Below are positions 43,682-55,932 of a DNA stretch of 64,000 bases, one piece after another. The notes under the pieces are model-generated. The model was not told the origin of the DNA. It ran no database searches and saw only the letters and a list, made by a program, of their open reading frames with translations. A program made the position numbers and the translations under genes. This stretch comes from Symbiodinium natans (taxonomy: Eukaryota; Sar; Dinophyceae; Suessiales; Symbiodiniaceae). The DNA is taken from positions 1,140,001 to 1,204,000 of the forward strand of contig CAJNDS010002079.1 in the NCBI GenBank assembly GCA_905221605.1, in the 5' to 3' direction. How positions within the stretch are numbered: the first letter of the stretch is position 1; each line of letters opens with the position of its first letter.

Positions 43682-46600
43682 TCACTGTGACTGCTGCCCC
43701 TCCTTGCGCTCGACGGTTGTCAGGCGAACCCGGGCCACCTGCCCACACAGATAGCCAGTCTCTCGCGAGGGCGAGGATCCAAAGACCTTGCGGCCTGGCC
43801 TTGAGGAGTGGTTCTGCCGATACATCACGCACAGCTCCGAAGTGGTCGAGCTGGAGCTGGCCACCCCCATCTCCTCCTCCAGAAAGCGGCGGTTGCTCAG
43901 GTTCCTGCCATCGAAGACGGCGATGAAGTCGGAAACCTTGTTTGCCACCCCCCTGACCCACTTGAGGATCACCTTAGCCTCGTCCCTCGTGCCCCCCAAG
44001 CAGCCCGGGGTAGTCCACGGGCTGATTTGACTTTCTTCTGCCAAATCCGCGCTGTACACGAACAGCCTGTGGGACTCATTGAGGGTCCCCCCCCAGGAGC
44101 GCACGGCCTCGGCCGTTGCTTTGTTCCATGCAGCAGAAAGCTCCGCTTCTGTTCTCCCCACTGCTAAGTTCACCAGTTTGCGCCTCTGCGCTTGCGACTG
44201 TTTCCAGAGGTCCTCCCTTTCGGCTTGTGCCCTGCTGCCTCAGATTGGTTTAGGGTTAAGGGTTTAGGGTTTAGGTTTAGAGATAGGGTTCCCTAAACCC
44301 TAGCCGAAAACCTATCAACCCTCAACCCTAAACCCGAACCCCAAATACCAAACCACATTTGTGCAAACAAGGCCGCACGAGGACGGGCCGTCCTCCCCAG
44401 GGTCGCTGGACATGCGGACCAGCTGGCGCACGCTGAGGCTGGGGGCAGCACTCTCTGTGGTGGGGACGACTGTGGCAGATCGCTCCAGATCCTTCAACGC
44501 GCCCGACCACTCCTTGTGCAAGTTCAGCCCGCTCAAGTTGGACTCAGTGTCCGACAAGACCTCCAGCACATTCTTCCTCAGCATATTGCGCAGCGACCCT
44601 TGCTTATATAGGGACACTGCCAAGAGAACCCGGAAATCCAAAAAATCGTAAAAAGGAGACAGACAACTGCACTGGTTCATGGGCAATGTCTACTAGTGCA
44701 CTTTTCGCCAACGCGAGAAGTAAGAATAGCTCATCTTGGACACCTGGGGTTTTGGAGCTGGATCTGCCGAGTGGCTTGGCCATCTTGATCAGGTCCGCAT
44801 CATACTCGGAGGAGTAGAGGTCGCGAGCAAGCTGGTAAACCCTCTTGTGAGCCCCCTGCAGATTCTGCCACTCCAGACTGTCATCTGCATTGCCAGTGTC
44901 CTTGTCCGCCCCATCGTCATGGTCCCCCTCCCCTGCGTCCTCCTGGACAGGCGGATGCATCTTCAAGAACTCGAGGGGTCTTGCAATCTTTGCCAAGGAC
45001 TCAAACAATGGACGCGCAGCATCACCCATGCCATTCGCGATGACCAAGAGCTGCGAAATCATGTTGTACTTCCCGAAGCTGGTGAGGTACCACCCTGCGT
45101 TGTCGCCCTTGACTTCCAAGTTTTTGCTGCTGTAGAAACTCGGGTCCGTGGCTTTCGTCACCAGCTGCATGTAAGCCAGGTCCACCACAAATCCAAGGCC
45201 ATCCTCCACAGCCTTGCGGGTCGGGGACGCACTCTAGCATGCCTAAGTACTACAGTCCCTTCAGCCCTAACATCGTCACTGTGTTTGCGTCCAAGGCACA
45301 GCTGCTGCCACATTGGTGAGATGGCTCGACGCAAGCTGCGACATGCGGGTCAACTTCGTGTAGCCCGAACTGAAAACCTCCACCCCAAACTCCTTCTCGA
45401 TCTTCCTGAGGGTCACCAATGAGTCCTTCGGAAAGCGCTTCATTGAAAGTACCGCGTTCAACAGACCCTTGGACATCGTGGCACCTTTGAAGGCGATCTT
45501 CTTCTCCTTGAGCCAGGTTTCCTGCTCCTGGTTCTTCTTTCCGGCCATGTCGGCCAACAATGCGTTCACCTTCCCGGACCAGTGTATCCAGCTGTCCGTC
45601 AGCTCCCCCAGCGCCGCATAATCCTCGGAAGCATACAAAGACCGGAACACCAGCTCCTTCGGGTCTTTGATGACATAGCAAGTGAAAGTCACAGACCTCC
45701 CTGCCAGCCACAGAAGCTTCAACCCGCTCATGTTGTCCTCCCGAAGGCACCGGCACATAGCTACCTGAGCATGGTCTTTGCGACAGCACAGCTAAAACAA
45801 CAGTACACTTTTAAAAAAAAACCTTCCCAAACACGCGCAAGAATGGAACCTGTTTACCAGACGCAGTGCTCATAAACCCTCAGCCCGAAGCCCTAAGCCC
45901 ATCCCTACACCCTCATCTTCATGGAATCCTTCAAGCCATCTAATGTTGACTTCGTTTAAAACCCCCATCTCCACCATTCGGGGGGGGTCGGGCTGTTGCA
46001 GTGGGCTGAGGGACACACCTCAACTACTATGAAGCTCAACAGCATTGCTGTGTGAAAGAAGGCACTGGACCCAGGGTTTCGTTTATAATTGAGTTCCGGG
46101 ACTCTTAAATTATATTCCGGGCCCACAGAAAGAGTCAATGGGGGAGGCTATTAAAGAGAAGAAACTGCCTCCGGAAGAAGAATCCCTCAGGCTATCTCCT
46201 TGCAGCACAGGCACCCACCAAGCTGCTGCCAACGCGTGGCCCGAGGCCAAGAACATGTTTTTGGGGTAGCCCTGCGGGATGTGATCATGGAAGACATACG
46301 TGTGCAACGCTGCCGGCCACACAATCCGTTCCTGACCCTTGGTGACGGTGGGAATCAGCCGTTGCTCGGATCGAACGATCTGCTTGAAGCTTGGAGGGTC
46401 GAGTGGCAGGTTGTGGGACTCCAATGGGTTCAACCACGTCATGACGGCCCCTGCTTCGTAGATGCCGTTCTTTGTCAGTGAGTTCAACGCGTTCTGACAG
46501 TCCCATGCCTCTTTGTACCTTGTCTGGAAGCAAACACAGCAGAACCGATACCCAACAAATCCATGCAAACTCAGAGCGAACACTGAGCCCTAGACCCAGA

Positions 46601-47031
46601 CGAGTCTCTCACATCCAAAGGCAGATAGTCTGAAAGGCTTGTGCAGCCCGGCTCTGCGAGCCCCTCCTCCTGCAGGACCTTCCCCAAAGCAGCCCTCACC
46701 TGAATGCCAGCAGGCAACAGCAACGACTATGGCAACGCGCAGCTCATGACGTGCTGAAAGCATGCCCAGGCGCATAAGGAATGACTTCCCGCAACACCTC
46801 AAATCCGTCCCCACAGTCGTCGTCGTCCGGCAGCTGGGGTGGGGTCAACTTGTTCCCAGGGCGCACCGCAGAGGATGCGTCGTCCAACCTCGGTGCCTTC
46901 AGCGGGGCGGTGGGGATCGCTGATGCCTCTTCGCTTCCCCGCTTGAACGGCGGGCCTTGCGACACCGGCGCAGGCGCTTTCGCCGACGCCTTTGGCGTCT
47001 GTTTGCCGGTGGTTCGTGTGTCCAACGACAT
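43682..47031 (-). CDS. Gene D: seven-exon unknown protein, ~813 residues
   Basis: Start ATG at 47,029-47,031, stop TGA at 43,682-43,684. Exons that keep phase: 47,031-46,774; 46,699-46,613; 46,523-46,209; 45,764-45,312; 45,212-44,702; 44,616-44,349; 44,231-43,682. Donors are GT except the first (GC). The N-terminus is basic/proline-rich and low in complexity (KQTPKASAKAPAPVSQGPP). The body is helical and soluble, without signal peptide or membrane segment; exon 3 includes WLNPLESHNLPLDPPSFKQI. An acidic linker (GEGDHDDGADKDTGNADD) sits in exon 5. No catalytic motif is seen and I do not recognise a family. It is the gene downstream of the transposase on the same strand, and its last exon crosses into the left TIR. 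Intron 6 carries a telomere-motif block (44,246-44,345). An accessory transposition protein is conceivable but unsupported. Confidence 0.65.
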
Positions 47032-47889
47032 GTTTGCGAACCAAGTCTGCTAGTGCCCCGTCCTAGCTCAGCAGATGTCGAAGGTTGTTGTTGAAAGCTG
47101 AACACCCTCACGCTCTTTTGCAACTCGGTACTGAGCCTCAATATTGCATCATGATCCCACTCTCTCCCATTCTCTGCTGCGAGACATGCTTGCGAATCAT
47201 ATGTCTGCTTCTCGCGCACAGCCCAATCTCTAACACAGGCAACAAGATGTGTCCCCCTGCCCTGCCCTGTCTCTCTCTCCCATTCTGTGCTGCGAGCCTC
47301 CACGATCTGAAATCTGAATGACCTGGCAACGGAGCTGTGCACGCATGGATCCAGCAGCTTACTTCCTTCCCCTGTCTGTCCCCCCCCCCCAACAGAAACT
47401 CGAAATGTCCATGTGCCATCTTTTGGGTTGGGGTTTGGCTTGTCCCCTCCCCCTACACCGGCATAGGCTCGGAATAGGGCTTGAAAGGCAAAATCGGCTT
47501 TTATAATTCGGGGTACGTTCCGTACAAGGGAGAAGGGAATAGTAACAGTATTACGTCTTTAGTAAGCTTCCCTGTTATTCTGGAATACACATTTTTTCTT
47601 CTAATGACTGAAGCGTCGAAAGAAGACCCCCTGCATCATCTCTTCAAAGATGGATGCGCCACCCCTGTACAACGAACTAAGCGCCGCATCTTTTGCGCGA
47701 CGGTGAAAAGCTGGCGCGTGTCCCCGACATCCACACACTCTGTGTTCTCGGAGTCGGGGTCTGCAATGCGCCACTGGCTCTGCCGCCTGGCACCGTGTGG
47801 GAGAGGACCAGCAAAACTGCGCCAATGTGCACAGTTGAGTAGACTATCATTCATTGTTGAACAAAATACAATGACTGAATTCCTCCAAG

Positions 47890-50800
47890 TCACATCTCGC
47901 AGAGCTTCTGTATGAAGTCACAGCTGGCCGCATGCTTCCCACGGAACGCACTGGAGAACTTGATCGTGAGCGCATCCTTCAAAGCAGCCTCATGGCATTG
48001 GGCCGGGCCGGACTTCCCCCACGTCTCTTTCTCGATGATGTCCTTCCCCAAGCCGACAGCTGCCAAGTACACCAGCGGGAAGAGCGGCCTAGACTTACAA
48101 GTGTCAGGGGAGGAACACACCCTCAACCCTGACCCCCCAAAACCCTGAAAACCCTCTTTTATTTTAAATACCCTGATACTTCAAAACACTGAACAACCTA
48201 AAACCCTGAAACCCTGAACACCCTAAAAAAACCCTGAAACCCGAAACCTTAAACCTTAAACCGACAGAAGATGACATGCGATGTTGGTGGCAATGCGTGA
48301 ACTGCACCCGAGACGCAGGATGTCGTTGAACTTCGGCAAACACTGCAGATGCTTGAAACTGGACACGACGATCAAATCGCATCCCCGGACAAAGGCCAGA
48401 ATGTCCCCCATGCTGTGAGAATTGCCCGGCCTCATGACTGTTCCGGCCTCGCACTGCACAGAAGGGCCTGTCAGGGTAAGATCCACGATCTTGGGGGCTC
48501 TCTTTCTCGTGTAGTCGAAAGCTGCAGATCTGGGCGCCGGCGTTGCGTCTGCAAGCAGTGTGGCCTTGCGAAGGGGACCGGGTCGATACACAGATGTCTC
48601 CGGGTGATCTCGTCGCTGGTTGCGCATGTCCAGCTTTTTTTGTTTCTTCTCTGCAGCGCTGTTGTACAAGTCTTCCAGGTCTTGGTTGAACTGTGGGTTC
48701 TTCTGATAGGCTTCCTCATGCCGAGGGAGATCTTTCCTCTTGACGCCCAAGATCGTCACACTTCCCTCGCCCACCCTGCCAGCGTTGCAGACAAGCAGAT
48801 TAGCCCCGGCAGTGGTTCGTCGAACGATGTCTGCGTCTGTGCCAGAACGTTTGCCACGAGCACGGCCTGCGTCAGCCCTGGGCTTGTAGAGTCGAAAACG
48901 AGCGCCGAAGAGCGAGCGCCAAATGCTGACCATCTCCACGCACATGTCTGTTGCCTGCAAGACTGGGTGCTCCCCATCCTGACCTAGGAGGGTGGCCAGC
49001 TCGGTCTCTGATTGAGGCCCATCCAAGGATATTTCAGCCAGGTCGTGCAGCGTGAGTCCCAAAGGCCCCAGATGCGCCTGCCGCAATCGCTCCACCACAG
49101 CCAAAGCTCTTTCGACCCCCGTGCTGGAATCGCGAAACCCCAGATAATAATTCACAAATGATGGCAGTGCATTGAAGCGCTTCCAGGAAGTGGCTCTCTG
49201 GACAAAGCTGTCCTCCCAAACTCTCCGCCATTCCGTTCGGTTGTCGACCTCTTCCCCAGCATCAAACTTTGGGGCGAGCTCCTCCTGCAAGCAATGGGCT
49301 GCGCACCACCATTCGCGCAAAGTCTCCCTATAGGCTGACTTTTTCAGGCCTGATTCCACGAGGCGGCGAATCCGCAAGTCGGTCAGGCGTTTGTAGGTCT
49401 CCCACTCCCCAGGCTTTTGCTTCGCTTGGTGGAAGGACTTCAAATCGAAAACACAAAAGTCCAGCACAAACCCATTCACCTCTGCGTCCAGATCCTGAAG
49501 GGCCACGTCCGTGACAGCGTGCAGAGACTGGATGCACCTGTCAAAGGTGTGTTTTGCGGACCCGGGCCACAGGTAGTGCAAGCTCTCCCCAAACCGTATG
49601 CCAGGGCATTGCATGGCCTGCTGCACGATGAGTCTTGTCAGCGTCGTGGCCTCCCCCTCCCCTGGGTCGTCCAGAATGTGGCACTTGACGAAAAGGGTCA
49701 AGAGCCTGCGATGGAGCGAAGAGAGCGGGAGCCTATGAGTACAATTACTTCGGTGGATTCACAATGCCCTCTCTTGAACTTTGAAGAAAAGTGAACCACA
49801 CAAAAAATCTACACGACATGGTTCGCCTGGAGGTAAACTCCCCCTTCTGTCTGCAGGTCAGAGCTGGGTCGTGGTCCTCTTGGTCGAAGACGCGAAGGAA
49901 ACGAAGCCATTCGGCCGACCAGTCCCCGCACAGCCCCACGTCAACCAAGAAGCAAGGCTCCAGCTTTCTTAGGGTTCGGGAGCACTTAAGGCGCAAGGGC
50001 GCCTTATTGCCTTAGTTGCCAAAAAGTGCACTTTTAGTTCTAGATAGGGGATTCCAGTTAGTCGTATCCAAACAAGTTTAAAGTGTACTCATCCAGCTAC
50101 TCAGTTGCGCATGTCCTGGCTCTGGATGGCCAGGAACAACGCAATGGGGACCAGGGTGGCAGCAAAGCGACGCAGTGGCGACGCTTCCGAATCCCAGCGC
50201 TGGGGAGCGAAGCTGAGGTGCTTCAGCGCCACCTCTAGAGGCTTCTGCCACTCCCCACATGATGCAGCCTCGGGAGGCAGGGGCAAGGGGGTACGTGGCC
50301 GTGTATAGGGCTTAGGACTCGGGCGTTGCAGTGGCCCTCAAGGGATCCGAAAACCTGGAAAACAAATACTGCCAAAGTGTCACAGTCTAGATGCATCCCT
50401 CTGCACGGCAAGAAATTTCGACCGTAGCTCCCAACTATTCATCAAGTCCGGAATGAGGCCCCCCGAGCCAAAGAGCACCTCCCGCATGTCGTTCCAGGCC
50501 GACTCCGCGGCCAGCGGACGCTTGGCGACCAGCCTGCACAACACGCTCTGTGAGTTCGAATCTGTAATGTTATTTTACTAGCAGAGAATGCACGCTTATT
50601 CCGCCTAGCCTCACGGCATGCGCTGTGTCTCGGTGAACCAGTGTCAGATTTGGCAGCATCTGCGTGAGGAGTTCTCCGCACTTGAGGGCTGCAGGAAGCC
50701 CGTCGCTGGTGTAGAACCTCGTGATCTGGCGCAGGTGCTCGTAGACGTGGGGGTTGCACTCCCCATGCACTGGCGTGCTGAGAAACAAGAGGGACTCCTC

Positions 50801-52043
50801 CACGGACTTGGCCATGCGCATGGAGTAGTCCTCCTCGTAGGACACCACCTCCTTGGCACCAGGACGGAAGGCTCGAAGCAGGCCCTTCCCGTATGGCTCG
50901 TGCGACAAGTTGGAGTGATACAGGATCACTCTGTGCGACTCCTTGTCATCGATCATGACCGTCATGCTCTCGGCCCGGAGCAATGTCTCCACCTTCTTGC
51001 GGCGGATGAACTCGCGCATTACCTGCACCAACTTCGTCACGGCCCAGCGGGTCACCTCGGCAGGCTTGGCCCGCTTCTGCGCGAGGAAGGCCTCTGAGAA
51101 CGTCACCCCGGAGATTGCAGCCATTGAGACGTTGCTCCTGGCGGCCAAGCGCCACACACGCAGAAAGTCGTCCAGCTGTGGCACAGCTCCCCGGAAAGCT
51201 TCCCCTGCGGCTGGCGAGGGGAAGAGATGTGCACCGTGAAAACAATACACCCATGTTGCTTGTTACTTTACCTGGAACCTGCCAGCACCTGCTAATCCAC
51301 AAGGCGAGTAACGTTCAGTGAGGCTCGGAGCTGCAGCTGTCAGCGGTCGCCCAGGGTGCAGGAATGCCCACAAAGCCGTGCGGTGCACGTCGCTCTTGGC
51401 ATGGGCCCTGTTGGGACACTTCAGTGGGAACACTTCAGTTTTAATTAACTCATGGTTCAAAATGTTTACGACAAGTACCTCAGGATGTTTTCCAGTGTCG
51501 GGTGTCCGGCCTGATGGTGGAGGCCTGCATAGCAGAGAGCGTACTGATTTGATACCTCCCCCATTTCGTGTCCAGTCTCCCTTGCCCCCTTTTGCGGTCG
51601 CCGCGCTCCATCGCAGTGAGCCGTGCCTGCAGGCTGGCACATAGGTCGCAGCCTATGCCCCAGGTTCCTCCCAGGGCAGCCAAGCGCTGGGGAACCTCTG
51701 CCAACCAGACCGCGCGCTTTCCCCCAAGGGCTACAGAACCGTAGTGCTGTTGCCAAGTCTTGCGATGGAGTGTCCATCTGCAGCGTGCGCAAACACTAGC
51801 GAACTCCTCGGGGTCGGGGTGTTCACGACTGTGCTGCTGGTTGCACACAGCGGCCTCCCTGGGCAGCTGCTGCAGCAACTGATGCTTCTTCGCCCCTTTG
51901 TTAGCGCTGCCCGCAGACGCACTGCAGGATGCCTTGCGCTTCCTCTCTGTGCCTGACGATTTGGCTGTCGCGTGGCCTCTCCCCTGCTCACGCGTCTTCT
52001 GGCCAGCGTGATTTCGTCCACGCTGATCGTACAAAGACTCCAT
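47890..52043 (-). CDS. hAT-like transposase with BED-like zinc finger, eight exons
   Basis: Likely catalyses excision and integration of the TIR element. ATG at 52,041-52,043, stop at 47,890. Exons that keep phase: 52,043-51,511; 51,407-51,289; 51,204-50,615; 50,547-50,395; ~50,310-50,111; 49,967-49,839; 49,705-48,266; 48,088-47,890 (~1,120 residues). Exon 1 has CARC (85-88) and CDLC (132-135); across a GC-AG intron the finger is completed by AHAKSDVHRTA, a BED-like C2-C2-H-H pattern. Catalytic acids fit an RNase H fold: VMIDDKESHRV near 303, TSDGLPAALKC near 385 followed by VHRDTAHA, and STGVERAL near 773. SDG..., then H.., and a late ER resemble hAT transposases, where the last acid lies after a long insertion. 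The start of exon 5 is uncertain. The residue pattern argues against Tc1/mariner and MULE. Confidence 0.75.
50015..50100. repeat. Family 1 inverted-repeat element inside transposase intron
   Basis: An 86-bp relative of 1129-1223 and 2813-2906 (shared AAAAAGTGCACTTTTAGTT, AGGGGATTC, AAAGTGTACTC, AGCTAC). It fills most of the 143-bp intron between transposase exons 5 and 6, supporting an introner interpretation. Confidence 0.65.
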
Positions 52044-52127
52044 GCGGCTGCATATGTGTGTGCATTCATCATGTCATTAAGATCTTCGCACACAGGCGGC
52101 AAAGTACAACTTTGAAACAATTATTGT

Positions 52128-52273
52128 AGGGTTTGGGCTTCGCAGGGGTTTACGCTTTCGGGCTTTGGGTTGAGCTGATGAGCTACATTCCGGGGAGGTG
52201 AGGGTTTGGGCTTCGCAGGGGTTTACGCTTTCGGGCTTTGGGTTGAGCTGATGAGCTACATTCCGGGGAGGTG
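52128..52273. repeat. Two tandem copies of a 73-bp unit
   Basis: The unit beginning AGGGTTTGGGCTTCGCAGGG is repeated exactly once. It lies between the transposase start and the methyltransferase stop, so it is in a transcribed spacer or promoter region. Confidence 0.95.
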
Positions 52274-52675
52274 AGTCTGCCTTCACGGAGCCTGGAGCCG
52301 CGTGTGTTCCAAACCCGAACAGCATGCACAAACACCAACAGGCACGCAGAAACGCGTCCGTTCAGCAGATTCACACTCCTTGCCTTGGCCGTCCCACGGC
52401 TGCCGCCACACCCTGCCACAAGCGATGCCGATGGGTTCAGGTACCTTGTTTCGGAGGAAGTTAAACTGTAACTTAGTACGGTCATAGTCACAAGCAAGAA
52501 TCCCGGGCAACGAGTGGATTCCGCAACACTGTCAATCATGCATTCCTCTGGCTTCTGTGGCTGCTCACGACATCATATTTTTGGTCCCTGTTTGCACTGC
52601 GTTGAATCGTGAGCATCCTGCTCGGTGCAAGTAATTCAGTAATTAGAGGTGTCAAGCTGGGTCAGATCCTTCAGA

Positions 52676-54331
52676 TCAAGACTCATAAATGTCACTGAGG
52701 CGCCTCTTGGGCTGCTTTGCAGCCACTGCCTTCCCAGGAGTCCTTGCTCTGATGCTCGCGCTGCTGGCGCTGCTTCTGCGCTCAGGGGTGGAGCTGATGT
52801 GCTGAGCTCTGCGCGGCCGCGGTTTCCGCACAGCACACGATGCTGGCACCCGGCTGAAAATGTCGCTCAGGCGGCGCTTGATCTTTGGCCTCCCGGCAAT
52901 GCGCTGCTTCTTCTTCCCCATGGAGCCAGAACTCTCAACCTCCCGCGTTACCTGCTGCAAGGGCGTCGTTACCTTTGTCTTGCAAGAAAGCCGCCGCAAG
53001 ACCGGAGGTGCATCCCCCCTGCCTGTGGCTTCCCAGTTCACAAGGCTTATTGCCAGCATGGTCGCCAGGGCAATGGAGGTGATGTGCATCGAATTTCCGG
53101 CCAAGGCATGCAGAGCAGCATCCCCGACACTTGTTGGCATTGTCGTCATGCTGAGGGGGAAGCCCATGAGCGCCAAGCATTCGTGGCTGCTGAGAAGGCG
53201 ACCGCGACCATCCCCAGAAATCATGACAGGCTGCGCTCCTCTTGTCAGGCAAGGGCACACTCCAGACAGCATTGGTGCACGCCCCAAGGACTGAGAGACA
53301 TCGAGGATGACCGGATAGTCGTGCTTCTGGAGACCGTGTGTCTTGATCTCCACCAGGCTTTGCTGCCGCAGTGTGAGGCCAGGAAGGTGGTTTGCCTTGC
53401 GCGAAAGCTCCGTCATGTCAGAAAGATATGGAAGGCCCAATTGTTCGCGAACCTGCCCATGCTGCTCCACCCATTTCTTCTCAGTTGGAGCCCCCTGCTT
53501 GCCCTTGTTCTCCCTCCCGACATCCTCCTTTTTGACCACCTCCCGCAAGTAGTCCTCCAACTCAGCAGGTGGCAAAGACCCCTGCACTTCAGCACACACG
53601 TTCTGAAGCAGCTCCTTCACAAGATTCTGGTCGTCCGTGAGAGCACAGTCTTTTCGAGTGCACAGAAAGAAAACTCGAGGTCTTCGTATGGGCTCCCGCA
53701 GGTTCGCGTGCGGGCAAATCCTGGCGATGGCAACTGCATAGTGATCTGTGATCCCTTCCTGCGTGAGCATCTTCTTGAATCCCTTTTGGTGTCGGGCACG
53801 GACAATTCCCTTTACGTTCTCCAGCACTGCCCAGAATGGCCGGGCGTGCATCATGGCTCGGAGGCCAGCCCTGAGAACTTCTGTTCTTTTGTCCTGGAAT
53901 CCTCGTGCACGAACTGAAGCAGCGCTGAAGGGCTGGCAGGGAAAGCCCAGCCAGTAGCCGTCCAAGCAACATGGCTCCACATGCTCTGGCAAGCGTCGTT
54001 CGATGGCATTGTGGAAAAGCAGCGGGCACATCCCTTGCGCACGTATCCAGCGACGAGCGTTCTCATCGATGTCACTTCCCCACCATTGCCGGAACTGCAA
54101 TCCCAGGAGCTTCATCCCAAAGAGTGGCGCCTCCAGGCCACTGCAGTCGGTGGCACATGTAAAGACACGGCCTTCCGGCCACGTGTGTCCTGGCAGCTCG
54201 CTCTTCTCCAGCCATGTCTTGCGGGCTCGCAGGACAGCACTCCGGAGGATGCCAAAACGCCGACGCTGTTGGTCAGACATATCCACTTCGTTTTCTGCTG
54301 CCAGCTCGAGCCGCGCGGTCCTGTCGACCAA
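52676..54331 (-). CDS. C5 cytosine DNA methyltransferase
   Basis: Transfers methyl from SAM to cytosine C5 in DNA. One exon of up to 552 codons shows the ordered family motifs: I, TDCSGLEAP (61-69); IV, GFPCQPFS with catalytic Cys132; VI, ENVKG (171-175); VIII, IRRPRVFF (215-222); a ~150-residue target-recognition region; X, LAGNSMHI (410-417). All key residues are present, so it should be active. No CXXC, BAH, PHD or SNF2 domain is visible, so it resembles a compact bacterial- or transposon-type enzyme. The basic C-terminus repeats RRLSDI twice (487-492, 543-548), echoing KRNVSDIF in gene A. The first codon of the open frame is TTG and an acceptor (CGACAG) lies near 54,321, so a short upstream exon may exist; an internal ATG is at residue 18. 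It sits between gene A and the transposase on the same strand. Confidence 0.93.
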   Translation of the reverse strand: MVDRTARLELAAENEVDMSDQQRRRFGILRSAVLRARKTWLEKSELPGHTWPEGRVFTCATDCSGLEAPLFGMKLLGLQFRQWWGSDIDENARRWIRAQGMCPLLFHNAIERRLPEHVEPCCLDGYWLGFPCQPFSAASVRARGFQDKRTEVLRAGLRAMMHARPFWAVLENVKGIVRARHQKGFKKMLTQEGITDHYAVAIARICPHANLREPIRRPRVFFLCTRKDCALTDDQNLVKELLQNVCAEVQGSLPPAELEDYLREVVKKEDVGRENKGKQGAPTEKKWVEQHGQVREQLGLPYLSDMTELSRKANHLPGLTLRQQSLVEIKTHGLQKHDYPVILDVSQSLGRAPMLSGVCPCLTRGAQPVMISGDGRGRLLSSHECLALMGFPLSMTTMPTSVGDAALHALAGNSMHITSIALATMLAISLVNWEATGRGDAPPVLRRLSCKTKVTTPLQQVTREVESSGSMGKKKQRIAGRPKIKRRLSDIFSRVPASCAVRKPRPRRAQHISSTPERRSSASSASIRARTPGKAVAAKQPKRRLSDIYES

Positions 54332-54888
54332 GCAAGGTAATTTTGCCCCTGGCCCAGCCGCAAATTACCCCAGGGTCTTGCGCGAGACTGTGGGGTAATC
54401 CTGAGAAGACACACGCCCCAGCTAGCTCAGCCACCATGGACACCATTACGCATGTAATTGGGCGAAACCCCCTGAGTAAGACTACCCGCCAGAATTGCAA
54501 AATACGCCGAGGTAATTTCAGGGAGCGTCCCAGGCTGCCAGCCAGCCTCTGCGACGGCCGTCGGAAGCGTGGCTCCTGCACGCCACGCCGGGCACAGGTG
54601 ACCTGAGCAATAACATGTTCAGATGTACACAGAACACGATCACGCAGAGAGGTAGTGTCGCAGGACTGTCATTTGGCACTCGTTTCAGCAGCTAGAAGCG
54701 GCGTGATGCGTGTCGAAAGTAGATCTTCTGGCAAGCGCTACTGTGCTGTGGCCTCTGGCCAGTTCAAAAAAGAAAGCTTGGGAGGACTGTTCCTCTGGCC
54801 AGCTGTCTGACTCCCTGCAACAAGTCTCCATGACAGAGTTGACTCCAGCTTAGACCCCACAGGCACCCCCTCCCACCGGCATAGGCGC

Positions 54889-55174
54889 TCAGTCTGCCTC
54901 TCCTGCACCAGCGCTGTTGCTCAAGTGCTGCAATGCTTCCGAGAGCTTCTGCTTCTTGGCACGCAGGACGTCCGGGTCCACCTTCCCCTTAATCTCGAAG
55001 CGCAGAGTCTTGACGGTTCTCCCCGAAGACTGACATCGCTGTGTTGGTGCAAGCATGAACTCCTGGATTACAAGAACACAGACTCAGAAAAGGACAGGTG
55101 AGCGCAACCACACCACAGAGACACAGACACACACACACACACACAGACACACAGACACACACACACACACACAG

Positions 55175-55207
<33 letters not shown>

Positions 55208-55258
55208 CACACAGAGACACACACACAAACACACACACACACACAGACACACAGACAG

Positions 55259-55289
<31 letters not shown>

Positions 55290-55821
55290 CGCACACACAC
55301 ACACACAAACACACACACAAACACAAACACAAACACAAACACAAACACAAACACAAACACCAACACCAACACAAACACAAACACAAACACAAACACAGAC
55401 ACAGACACAGACACGAACACGAACACAAACACAAACACAGACACACACACACACACACACGCACACACACGCACACACACACACACACAAACACACACAC
55501 AAACACACACACACACACACAAACACAAACACAAAAACACAAACACAAACACAAACACGAACACAAACACAAACACAAACACAAACACAGACACAGACAC
55601 AAACACGAACACAAACACAAACAGAAACACAGACACAGACACAGACACACACGCACACACACACACACAGACACACACACACACACAGACACGAACAAAT
55701 GCAAACATCTGCACGCAGCCACACACACACACACAAACGTAAACGCAAACCGAAACACAAACACAACTAGACACAAGCACAAACACCCACGCGCAATAGA
55801 AAAAAAGATAGTCAGAGAGAC

Positions 55822-55862
<41 letters not shown>

Positions 55863-55878
55863 GCGAGAGAGAAAGAGA

Positions 55879-55932
<54 letters not shown>

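Larger units (their letters stand above)
39736..43905. repeat. Left terminal inverted repeat
   Basis: Mirrors 59,697-63,755. The outer ~830 bp is microsatellite. The inner part holds gene E and the last part of gene D. It also carries its own short telomere-motif block (41,405-41,455, mirrored near 62,150-62,196). The inner boundary falls inside the last gene D exon. Confidence 0.92.

Noticed and set aside
44736-45422. 228-codon plus-strand frame, and similar frames opposite Copia, gene D and the methyltransferase
   Set aside because: Antisense shadows of coding exons with clear motifs or consistent splicing on the minus strand.
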